Part shown: positions 20,291 through 28,920 of the stretch, piece by piece | How positions within the stretch are numbered: position 1 is the first letter of the stretch | Layout of the letters: every line of letters starts with the position of its first letter | Assembly (NCBI GenBank): GCA_021787205.1 | Contig: JAJYME010000004.1 | Coordinates: 103,063-142,672 of the forward strand | Reading direction: 5' to 3' | Length of the DNA stretch: 39,610 nt | From: a bacterium | GTDB taxonomy: Bacteria > Patescibacteriota > Minisyncoccia > UBA6257 > Colwellbacteraceae | Translations under genes and position numbers: made by a program | Notes under the pieces: model-generated | What the model saw: only the letters and a program-made list of their open reading frames with translations | What the model was told of the DNA's origin: nothing | Database searches by the model: none

Positions 20291-21350
20291 ATGTCAAAAC
20301 TATTCAGCGAAATAACGGATTTTACAAATATCCACAAGGCGTATGTTGATGCCAGGCGAAATAAGAGATTCCGCCTCGGCATTTTGGAATACGGTTGCAA
20401 CCTAGAGAAGAATCTTTTATCAATAAAAAGGGATATGAAGAACAGAACTTATGTTCATGGGGGCTATAGAGAATTCATAATCACCGATTCAAAAAAAAGG
20501 ACCATAAATGCGGCTCCTTTCCGAGATAGGGTTGTCCATCATATGATCTGCAATATAATCGAGCCGATACTTGACAGGACCTTTATTTATGACTCGTATG
20601 CTTGCCGTAAGGGAAAGGGAACACATAGGGCTTTCAAGAAATTGGAAAAAAATTTACGCTCTATAAAAGCGAAAATTCCAGAGAGAGAGAGAGCTTAATT
20701 GTAAAATTTATGTCTTGAAGTGTGATATATCAAAGTTCTTTGATAATATCGACCACAATATCCTTATTGGATTGTTAAAAGAGAAAATTGGCGACAAAGA
20801 TACTATGTGGCTGATTGAAAAGATAATCAGGAGTCATGAACGCAAGGAGGGCGTAGGAATACCGATCGGAAATCTTACAAGCCAATTGTTTGCAAATGTT
20901 TATTTAAACAAACTTGACCATTATATAAAAAGGGTCTTAAAAGAAAGATATTATATCCGTTACATGGATGATTTTATCATATTAGGCACAGATAAAAGAA
21001 AATTATTTTCGGTTAAAGAAAAAATAAGAGATTTTTTGAATATTGAATTAAAACTTACGCTTCATCCTAAAAAATCGGAAATATTTCCGGCGGACAACGG
21101 CATCGATTTTCTTGGATATGTATTGAAAAACAATAAAAGGTTTTTGAGAAAGTCAACCGTAAAGAGATTTCTAAAAAGAAGAAAAAAAGCAAGACTGGAG
21201 GAATCAGCAGGAATGATCGCTTCTTTTACCGGATATGCGAAATTTGCGGATTCCTGGGAGTTGAGAAAAAGATTAAAATTTTTTGCAGGGTTGTCAAATA
21301 CTCCAAAAAAGGACATAATTGCCATTACAGCAAGTCGCAAACATAAATAA
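20291..21350 (+). CDS. DGR reverse transcriptase, frame interrupted at (AG)7 (20680-20693); possible phase-variable gene
   Basis: ORF1 20291-20698 (PFRDRVVHHMICNIIEPILDRTFIYDSYACRKGKGTHRAFKKL) and a second frame through 21350 (KIYVLKCDISKFFDNIDH, IPIGNLTSQLFANVYLNKLDHYIK, YYIRYMDDFIILG). IGNLTSQ is the DGR-type motif 4 and YMDD the catalytic motif. Confidence 0.93.
20680..20693 (+). repeat. (AG)7 dinucleotide simple sequence repeat in the RT gene
   Basis: CC-AGAGAGAGAGAGAG-CTTAATTG, exactly where the RT frame breaks. Confidence 0.97.
21292..21320 (+). promoter_or_regulatory. Putative lysS promoter inside the RT 3' end
   Basis: TTGTCA, 17-nt spacer, CATAAT. Confidence 0.45.
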
Positions 21351-21360
21351 AACAAATACA

Positions 21361-22815
21361 ATGATTGATGAAATATTGGAGGCAAGACGCACAAAACTTG
21401 CCAAAATGAAGGAAAAAGGGATAAATCCTTATCCCTCCAAGACTTACAGAGATACTTCCATAACGGACGCCATCTCTAATTTTGATGAACTTTCCTCATC
21501 CAAGAAGTCAATCACTATTGCCGGAAGGATCTTAGCCATCAGAGACCAGGGAAAACTGATCTTCATGGATATCGATGACGGCAGCGCGAAGATCCAAATC
21601 GTCGCCACCGAGAATAATGTAGCCGATTTCGATTTTTGGAAATCAATGATCGATATCGGAGACTTTATCGAATCAAACGGCATTCTTTTCACAACCAAGA
21701 AAGGGGAAAAAAGCTTGGAAGCGAAAACGCTTCGTATGCTTATGAAATCCTTAAGGCCTCTTCCGTCCGGTTTTTATGGAATCGAGGATGACGAGACCCG
21801 TCTTCGCCAGAGATATCTGGAATTGATCTTGAATCCTGAGGTACGCGATATGTTCCGCAAGAAGTCGATTTTTTGGTCGACTTTCCGTCAGGCTCTTTTG
21901 GAAGAAGGATTCTTGGAAGTCGAAACCCCGATTCTGGAGCTGACTCCTGGAGGAGCGGAAGCCGAACCTTTCGTGACTCATTACAATGCCCTTGATACTG
22001 ATTATTATCTGAGGATTTCTCTGGAGATCGCCCTTAAGAAATTAATGGTGGCGGGATACGAAAAAGTTTTTGAAATCGGAAGGATCTTCAGAAATGAAGG
22101 AATCGATGCCGATCACCTTCAGGACTATACCCAGCTTGAATTCTATTGGGGTTATACGGATTACAACGATTTGATGAAATTCATCAACGAGACATATCAG
22201 AAAGTAGTTCAGAACGTAACGGGTTCCTTGAAGACCGATTGGAAGGGAACCGAAATCGACTGGTCCGGAGTCTGGCCTAAAGTCGATTACTGCGAAATTT
22301 TCAAAGAAAAGACTGGTCTTGATCTCTTAGAATCGTCCGACGACGATCTTTACAAATTTGCCAAATCATCAAACATCAAAGTCGATGAAAAACTCGGTCG
22401 CGGAAGGGTGATCGACTTGATTTTCAAGAAATTCTGCCGTCCGAGCTTGATCCAACCGGCTTTCTTAGTCAATCCGCCGATTGAAATCGAGCCTTTGGCA
22501 AAGAGAATGGACGATGATGATCGCAGGGTTTATCGCTTCCAAGTAGTAGCTTGCGGATCGGAGCTCGGTAAAGGTTTTTCCGAAGCCAACGATCCGATTG
22601 ACGAAAGAGAAAGATTCGAAGCCCAGATGGATCTTCGCGAGAGCGGGGATGCGGAAGCGCAGATGCTCGACGAGGATTTCTTGGAAGCTTTGGAATACGG
22701 AATGCCGACCATGTCCGGATTCGGAATTTCCGAAAGACTTTTCGCTTTCCTTATGAACAAACCGATCAGGGAGACTGTCTTCTTCCCTTCGATGAGACGC
22801 AAAAATCAACAATAA
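21361..22815 (+). CDS. lysS: Lysine--tRNA ligase, class II
   Basis: MIDEILEARRTKLAKMKEKGINPYP, class II motifs FEIGRIFRNEGIDADHLQDYTQLEFYWGYTD and RLFAFLMNKPIRETVFFPSMRR. ATG 21361 preferred over the listed 21319. Confidence 0.93.
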   Translation: MIDEILEARRTKLAKMKEKGINPYPSKTYRDTSITDAISNFDELSSSKKSITIAGRILAIRDQGKLIFMDIDDGSAKIQIVATENNVADFDFWKSMIDIGDFIESNGILFTTKKGEKSLEAKTLRMLMKSLRPLPSGFYGIEDDETRLRQRYLELILNPEVRDMFRKKSIFWSTFRQALLEEGFLEVETPILELTPGGAEAEPFVTHYNALDTDYYLRISLEIALKKLMVAGYEKVFEIGRIFRNEGIDADHLQDYTQLEFYWGYTDYNDLMKFINETYQKVVQNVTGSLKTDWKGTEIDWSGVWPKVDYCEIFKEKTGLDLLESSDDDLYKFAKSSNIKVDEKLGRGRVIDLIFKKFCRPSLIQPAFLVNPPIEIEPLAKRMDDDDRRVYRFQVVACGSELGKGFSEANDPIDERERFEAQMDLRESGDAEAQMLDEDFLEALEYGMPTMSGFGISERLFAFLMNKPIRETVFFPSMRRKNQQ

Positions 22816-22824
22816 AGATTACAA

Positions 22825-24063
22825 ATGATAAACATTAATCTTATAAGAGAGAATCCCGATCTTGTGAAAGAGGGGATGAGAAGAAAACTGGCCGATCCTG
22901 ACCTGATCGACAGGTTCTTGAAACTCGACGAGGAATGGAAAGTCCTCCGCCGCAAAACCGATGACCTGAGAGCTAGCCAGAAAAATCTTGGTCCCGACAA
23001 CAGGGATAAGGCCAAAGAGATAAAAGAAGAAGTCATCAAGAACGAAGACAAGATAAAAGTTTTGGAAGAAGAAAAGGATTCCATCCTTTCCTTGATTCCC
23101 AACATGCCTTTTGCCGAAGTTCCGATGGGAAAGGACGATGAGGAAAACCAAGTGGTCAGAATCTGGGGAGAAGCTCCGAAGTTCGACTTCAAGCCAAAAG
23201 ACTATATGGATGTCGCCCAGAACCTTATCGATACCGAGCGCGCTTCCAAGATCTCCGGATCCAGATTCGGATACATCTTCGGAGACTTGGCCGAATTGGA
23301 ATTCGCTTTGCTTCGCTTTGCTTTCGATGCCCTCTTGCCTCACGGATTCAGGCTTTCCTTGCCGCCAGTCATGGTGCGCCCGGAAACCTTAAGACGAACC
23401 GGAAAGGGCAAGTTCATCGACGGGGGAGACGCTTTCTATCTCCCCGCTGACGATCTTTATCTTGTCGGGTCATCCGAACAAAGCCTTGTTGCCATGTTCA
23501 TGGATGAGACGATCGATGTCTCTGTTCCCAGGAGATTCCTTGGGTTCTCGACTTGCTTCAGAAGAGAAGCGGGAAGCTACGGAAAGGATACGAAAGGAAT
23601 CTTGCGCGTCCATCAGTTCAATAAGCTGGAAATGATCTCTTTCTGTCATCCAGACAAGTCCGAAGAAGAACATCAATTCTTACTTGCCAGACAAGAGGAA
23701 CTGATGCAGAAGCTCGGCATCCACCACCGCGTAATTATAAACTGCACCGGAGATATGGGTTTTGACGGAGGAAAACAATACGATGTCGAGGCATGGATTC
23801 CTTCCCAGGGCAAATTCAGAGAAACTCATTCCTGCACCAATACGACTGATTTCCAGGCGCGAGGCTTGGGAACGACTTTCAGGATCAGGGCAGAAGACGG
23901 AAAGGAGAGAAACGAGTTCGTCCATACTCTTAATGCCACCGCTTTATCCGAAAGACCGCTTTTGGCAATCTTGGAGAATTATCAACAAGAAGACGGAACG
24001 GTATCGGTGCCAGAGGTTCTTCGCCCGTATTTCGGACGAGATAAAATATTTCCAAATAAATAA
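22825..24063 (+). CDS. serS: Serine--tRNA ligase
   Basis: N-terminal coiled coil, FSTCFRREAGSYGKDTKGILRVHQFNKLEMISF, DVEAWIPSQGKFRETHSCTNTTDFQARGL. Confidence 0.97.
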   Translation: MININLIRENPDLVKEGMRRKLADPDLIDRFLKLDEEWKVLRRKTDDLRASQKNLGPDNRDKAKEIKEEVIKNEDKIKVLEEEKDSILSLIPNMPFAEVPMGKDDEENQVVRIWGEAPKFDFKPKDYMDVAQNLIDTERASKISGSRFGYIFGDLAELEFALLRFAFDALLPHGFRLSLPPVMVRPETLRRTGKGKFIDGGDAFYLPADDLYLVGSSEQSLVAMFMDETIDVSVPRRFLGFSTCFRREAGSYGKDTKGILRVHQFNKLEMISFCHPDKSEEEHQFLLARQEELMQKLGIHHRVIINCTGDMGFDGGKQYDVEAWIPSQGKFRETHSCTNTTDFQARGLGTTFRIRAEDGKERNEFVHTLNATALSERPLLAILENYQQEDGTVSVPEVLRPYFGRDKIFPNK

Positions 24064-24069
24064 GTAGAC

Positions 24070-24098
24070 AATAAAACGCCTTAACAGGGCGTTTTATT
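24070..24098 (+). terminator. Rho-independent terminator
   Basis: AATAAAACGCC-ttaacag-GGCGTTTTATT. Confidence 0.85.
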
Positions 24099-24167
24099 AT
24101 TGAACCGAGGAGGTTGATGTTTTTTATTTTGAAAAAAACGGGTAACGATATATAATATATATGAAAG

Positions 24168-24980
24168 ATGTCATCGCAGGACAAGAATCTCGGCGCCCTC
24201 AAAAGAAGATTATTTATAAAAAGAGTAAAGATGGTTTTGACGGTGGTTTCGGTTGCCGGTTTTTTTGTTTTTTTAGGATGGTTGACGAGAGAAACTCCGT
24301 TGTTTAAATTCGAGGGGATAAAAATCGTCGGAACCAAACAGATATCAAACCAGGAGTTAACCGATTACTTTAACAAGAAGAAAAATGCGGAACTCTCGGC
24401 AAAACTCCTGACGGCCGACAACATCATTCCTTGGCTCTTGATAAAAAAGGACGATTCGGTCTTAAGGGATTTTCCAAGAATATATGACTATGACATCAAG
24501 AAGAGCTTTTTTAGGAAGGATGTCGAAGTCGACGTGACTGAAAGGGAAGAAAAGAATATCTGGTGCTCAGAAGATGCGGAAGCGGGGAGAACCTGCTATT
24601 GGATGGATGATAAAGGGACAATCTTCGGCAACGCTCCGGAGAGCGAAGGGGAGCTTATAAGAGTGATCATCGACAAGAGCGGGAAGAAAGTTGAAATGGG
24701 CAAGGCGCCTTTCTCCGAAGCCGAATTGGTCAACTTCAGCAAGATGTCTGATCTGGTTTACAAGTGGAACTTAGCCATCTCCTCGATCTATATCGAGAGC
24801 GCCGATTTGAACGATATTTTTTTCTCATTGGAGGGAGGCAAGGAGATCTACTTTAACCTGGATACCGATCCGACATTCGGGGATTCGGTCATCAAGAATT
24901 TGAAGAACTCCGGCGAATGGAACAGTCTTGATTATTTGGATTTGAGGATACAAGGAAAGGGATTTTATAAGTTAAAATGA
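24168..24980 (+). CDS. ftsQ: FtsQ/DivIB-like POTRA-containing cell division protein
   Basis: One N-terminal TM, then LFKFEGIKIVGTKQISNQELTDYF (POTRA-like) and an FtsQ-like C-terminus. Confidence 0.65.
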   Translation: MSSQDKNLGALKRRLFIKRVKMVLTVVSVAGFFVFLGWLTRETPLFKFEGIKIVGTKQISNQELTDYFNKKKNAELSAKLLTADNIIPWLLIKKDDSVLRDFPRIYDYDIKKSFFRKDVEVDVTEREEKNIWCSEDAEAGRTCYWMDDKGTIFGNAPESEGELIRVIIDKSGKKVEMGKAPFSEAELVNFSKMSDLVYKWNLAISSIYIESADLNDIFFSLEGGKEIYFNLDTDPTFGDSVIKNLKNSGEWNSLDYLDLRIQGKGFYKLK

Positions 24981-25285
24981 GAGGATTGGAATGGACAGCT
25001 CACGCAAAGTCAAAACTACGGGAACATTACCTCTCGGAAAGCAAGGTAAAACGGGTAATTAATTTTCCTGACAGGATCGAGACGGGAATAGCGCCTAAGA
25101 CCGTCGCCGTAATGAAGACCTCCGGAAGCTCTAAAAACAAATATGAGATCTGGGCCCTGTTATATGACTCAGAAGACGCCAGGAAAGTCATTTCCGCCTG
25201 GAGATACCCAGGAGTGACGAAACCGGGAGATCCGCTGCCGGAATCGATCCTGACGGAATTCAGGCTAAATGGCGTGGTAATGTAA
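24977..25285 (+). CDS. Small protein, DUF4258-like
   Basis: WTAHAKSKLREHYLSESKVKRVINFPDRIETG...VISAWRYPG. 4-nt overlap with the upstream gene. Confidence 0.55.
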   Translation: MRGLEWTAHAKSKLREHYLSESKVKRVINFPDRIETGIAPKTVAVMKTSGSSKNKYEIWALLYDSEDARKVISAWRYPGVTKPGDPLPESILTEFRLNGVVM

Positions 25286-25316
25286 AAACAGACACTTAAA
25301 AGTGTTTGTTTTTTTA
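25286..25316 (+). terminator. Rho-independent terminator
   Basis: AAACAGACACTT-aaa-AGTGTTTGTTTTTTT. Confidence 0.75.
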
Positions 25317-25348
25317 TTTTTGCCTTGTTTATGATTATAATGTGATAT

Positions 25349-26743
25349 ATGAAGAAGGAGTTGAAGGAAAGGCTTTCAGGATATAAAAAGATCCATGTAA
25401 TAGGGATTTCCGGTCAGGAAGGAAGGGCGGTCTTTGATTATTTAACCCAAGAACAAGGAATCCCCGAGATAATCGGACACGAGAGTTCCCTAAAGGAAGA
25501 TTTCCAAGCGGCGTTCTTAAGATTCTCCGATGCTTACACTAAAGACGAGGCGGAGGGAATGTTGGATCGTTTTTTGTCCTCAGGAGCAAAGATTAACTTC
25601 GGAGCTGACTATCTTAAAGATATCGAAAAGGGAGATCTGGTAATCGTGACTCAGGCCTGGAGGAGGTATAAGCAAAATGCGCCCCTGCTGTCTTTAGAAG
25701 GAGTCGAGATAATCCAGGCAATCGAGATAGTGATGATGCTTTTGGATTGTCGCACCGTTGGAGTGACGGGAACAGCGGGCAAGTCGACAACGACTGCCTT
25801 TATCGCCAGTATCTTGCACCAGGCAAAGAAGAAATTTTATTTTTCCGGGAACGACAGGGAAAACAAGTGGGACTTATTCGAAGCAGAAAAGATGGAGCCG
25901 ACGGACGTGGCTCTCTTGGAAATATCCCATCGCCACCTGATGGATTTGAAAGCCTCACCGGATATCGCGGTCCTGACCAACATCTATCCCCATCATCTGG
26001 ATGATGCCGGCAGCTTTGAAAATTACGTGAGAATAAAGACCAATATTTTCCGTTTTCAAGACAATCAAGGAAAGGCGATAGTGAATGTCAACTTAATCAA
26101 GGACAAATTGATTGATAATACTGAGATCAAGGGAAGCTTGATCGCCTTCAGCGCCAACGCCCTTAGAGGCATGGACGTGGAGAAAATCCCTTTCAAAGGG
26201 GAGCATAATCTCATGAATGCCGCTGCCGGTTATCTTGTCGGGAAGGCTTTGGAAATTGATGATGAAACGATAGAAGCCGGGATCATCAATACCAAACCGC
26301 TTAAATACAGGATGGAAGAAGTGGCTTCAAAGGATGGACTGACCTTTTGGAATGACGGGAAGTCTTCAGATCCTTTGGCGACGATTGAGGCAGTCAAATC
26401 AGTGCCGGAATTAGTCCTTCTTTTTCTCGGGGGAGTCCGCGAAGGAGGAAAGCCGGGAGAGTTCCTGGAGCTTGGGAAAGAGATTGCCAGCCGCGACATT
26501 CCCAAAGTCTATATCGGCGGAAAGACGAAAGAATTGGTTTATAATGATTTGATTGAGGCTGGAGTCAAAAAAGATTCGATCGAATTAAAAGACGGCTTTA
26601 AGGACGCCTTCGCCTCCGCCTCGACCTACCTTAAAGGTAAGACGGGATCGGTCCTTTTCTCTCCTTCTTGCCAGAGTTTTGACGAATTCAAAGACTATAG
26701 GGAAAGAGCAGAGGCCTTCAATGACTTTGCTAATTCCTACTAA
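25349..26743 (+). CDS. murD: MurD-like Mur ligase (UDP-N-acetylmuramoylalanine--D-glutamate ligase)
   Basis: VGVTGTAGKSTTTAFI, LTNIYPHHLDDAGSFENYVRIK, KGEHNLMNAAAG, FWNDGKSSDPLATIEAV, LFSPSCQSFDEFKDYRERAEAF. Confidence 0.85.
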   Translation: MKKELKERLSGYKKIHVIGISGQEGRAVFDYLTQEQGIPEIIGHESSLKEDFQAAFLRFSDAYTKDEAEGMLDRFLSSGAKINFGADYLKDIEKGDLVIVTQAWRRYKQNAPLLSLEGVEIIQAIEIVMMLLDCRTVGVTGTAGKSTTTAFIASILHQAKKKFYFSGNDRENKWDLFEAEKMEPTDVALLEISHRHLMDLKASPDIAVLTNIYPHHLDDAGSFENYVRIKTNIFRFQDNQGKAIVNVNLIKDKLIDNTEIKGSLIAFSANALRGMDVEKIPFKGEHNLMNAAAGYLVGKALEIDDETIEAGIINTKPLKYRMEEVASKDGLTFWNDGKSSDPLATIEAVKSVPELVLLFLGGVREGGKPGEFLELGKEIASRDIPKVYIGGKTKELVYNDLIEAGVKKDSIELKDGFKDAFASASTYLKGKTGSVLFSPSCQSFDEFKDYRERAEAFNDFANSY

Positions 26744-26750
26744 CGATAAG

Positions 26751-26778
26751 AAATCCGCCTTTAGGGCGGTTTTTTTTA
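26751..26778 (+). terminator. Rho-independent terminator
   Basis: CCGCCtttaGGGCGGTTTTTTTT. Confidence 0.85.
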
Positions 26779-26877
26779 TCAGGTTGCATTCGGTCGGATA
26801 ACAACTTATAATTGACTTCGTCAATACACCCCCTATGGCCCCGCCATAAGGGGCTAATGTCGTATATATTCAAAACA

Positions 26878-28920
26878 ATGGACTTTAAATTAGTTTCAAA
26901 TTTTGCGCCCGCAGGAGACCAACCAAAAGCGATCGACTCCCTGGTTTCCGGCATCCGAAAAGGGTTTAACAAGCAGACCCTCTTGGGAGTTACGGGAAGC
27001 GGAAAGACATTTACCATCGGCAACGTTATCGCAAGGATAAATAGGCCGACTTTGATTATCGCACATAATAAGACCCTGGCCGCCCAGCTTGCCAACGAGT
27101 ATGCGGCGATCTTTCCCGAAAACGCCGTCCATTATTTTGTTTCCTATTACGACTATTATCAGCCGGAAGCCTACATCCCGTCATCGGACACCTATATCGA
27201 CAAGGAGGCGATGATAAACGATGAGATAGATAAGCTGAGGCACGCAGCGACGACATCTCTCCTGACCAGGAAAGACGTAATCATCGTCGCTTCGGTTTCC
27301 TGCATTTATGGCTTGGGAGCGCCGGAACAATATGCCGAACACCTTATCCATCTTCGAAGCGGATTCGAGTTCAATCGCGAGGAATTGATGAAGAAGCTGA
27401 TCAATATGCAGTTTTCCAGAACGAGCATGGATTTGAAGCGCGGCAATTTCAGGTTGAGAGGTGACGAATGGGAAATTATGCCTCCAAGCGAGGAGATGGT
27501 TTATTCTTTCAATGCGGAGGGCGGAATCGTCCATGATATTTACAAGATCGATCCAGCCAGAGGAATCGAAGAGAAGGTTTCCGAAGTCTTGATAAGTCCG
27601 GCGAAACACTTCATCACTCTCGAAAAGGAAAGAACTGAGGCGATAAAAGCGATAGAGATCGAGCTCAAAGACAGGTTGGCTTATTTTGAAAAAGCCGGAA
27701 AGCCGCTTGAGGCTGAGAGGCTGGAGAGAAGAACCAAGAACGATTTGGCTATGTTGAGGGAAATCGGATATTGCAACGGAATCGAGAATTATTCCCGTCA
27801 TCTGTCCGGAAGGGCAGCGGGGGAAGCGCCGGCGACTTTATTGGACTATTTCCCCAAGGATTTTTTGACAGTGATAGACGAATCGCACGTGACGGTTTCC
27901 CAGATCAGGGGAATGTATGAGGGAGACGCCTCAAGGAAGAGAAACCTGATTGAATTCGGTTTCAGGTTGCCTTCGGCGGCGGACAATCGCCCCTTGAGAT
28001 ATCCTGAATTCGAAAAAGCGGTGGGACAGATGATTTATGTTTCCGCCACGCCTGGAGATTATGAGAAATCAGAATCAAAGCAAATTGTCGAACAGATTAT
28101 CCGTCCGACCGGTTTGGTTGATCCCAAAATTACGATCTTGCCTGCCAAGGGCCAAGTCAATGACTTGATCCAAAAGATCGAAGAAAGAATTAAGGGCGGA
28201 AAAGACAGGGTGCTCGTAACAGCTCTCACCAAGAAGATGGCCGAAGACCTGTCAGATTATCTCAAAGAGAAGGGAGTCAAGGTGAATTATCTCCATTCGG
28301 ATGTAAAAACTCTTGATAGGATCAAGATCCTGACTGATTTGAGAAAAGGAGTCTATGATGTCGTCGTCGGAGTAAACCTCTTGAGAGAGGGATTGGATTT
28401 GCCCGAAGTGTCGCTGGTCGCGGTATTGGATGCGGACAAGGAGGGATTCTTGAGGAGCGAGACTTCGCTCGTCCAGACCATCGGACGCGCCGCGAGAAAT
28501 GCTGCCGGAGAAGTCCTGCTTTATGCGGACAATATCACCGGTTCGATAGAAAGGGCGGTCAAAGAGACCGAGAGAAGGAGAAATCTCCAGATAGCCTACA
28601 ACAAAGAACACGGAATAGTGCCGCAGACGGTCATAAAGGAAATCAGGGACATCTTGCCCGAAGGGAAGACTTTGGAGATGGAGTTGGGTCCGATGGAAAG
28701 ATCCGCTTCTGCCCTTAAGAAACTTTTGAAACAGAAGGAAAGGGAGATGAAGAGGGCGGCGGAGGAGCTTGATTTTGAAACGGCAGCCATTCTCCGTGAC
28801 GAAATCAGGACTTTGGAGGAGAAGTTCGGCATCAAGCCGGAATTACCGGAAAAGAAGAAGAAAAATATCGTGGTTGTCGATCCCGTAAAAGAAGATGACG
28901 ACGAAGAAAACGATGAATAA
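26878..28920 (+). CDS. uvrB: UvrABC system protein B
   Basis: FAPAGDQPKAID, LLGVTGSGKTFTIGNVI, YYDYYQPEAYIP, DLPEVSLVAVLDADKEGFLRSETSLVQTIGRAARN, C-terminal UVR motif. The start may instead be ATG 26857. Confidence 0.97.
   Translation: MDFKLVSNFAPAGDQPKAIDSLVSGIRKGFNKQTLLGVTGSGKTFTIGNVIARINRPTLIIAHNKTLAAQLANEYAAIFPENAVHYFVSYYDYYQPEAYIPSSDTYIDKEAMINDEIDKLRHAATTSLLTRKDVIIVASVSCIYGLGAPEQYAEHLIHLRSGFEFNREELMKKLINMQFSRTSMDLKRGNFRLRGDEWEIMPPSEEMVYSFNAEGGIVHDIYKIDPARGIEEKVSEVLISPAKHFITLEKERTEAIKAIEIELKDRLAYFEKAGKPLEAERLERRTKNDLAMLREIGYCNGIENYSRHLSGRAAGEAPATLLDYFPKDFLTVIDESHVTVSQIRGMYEGDASRKRNLIEFGFRLPSAADNRPLRYPEFEKAVGQMIYVSATPGDYEKSESKQIVEQIIRPTGLVDPKITILPAKGQVNDLIQKIEERIKGGKDRVLVTALTKKMAEDLSDYLKEKGVKVNYLHSDVKTLDRIKILTDLRKGVYDVVVGVNLLREGLDLPEVSLVAVLDADKEGFLRSETSLVQTIGRAARNAAGEVLLYADNITGSIERAVKETERRRNLQIAYNKEHGIVPQTVIKEIRDILPEGKTLEMELGPMERSASALKKLLKQKEREMKRAAEELDFETAAILRDEIRTLEEKFGIKPELPEKKKKNIVVVDPVKEDDDEENDE

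Noticed and set aside
20715-21350. Separate gene starting at TTG 20715
   Set aside because: The conserved RT sequence (ELNCKIYV) continues upstream in this frame to the (AG)7 tract, so it is the second half of one RT.
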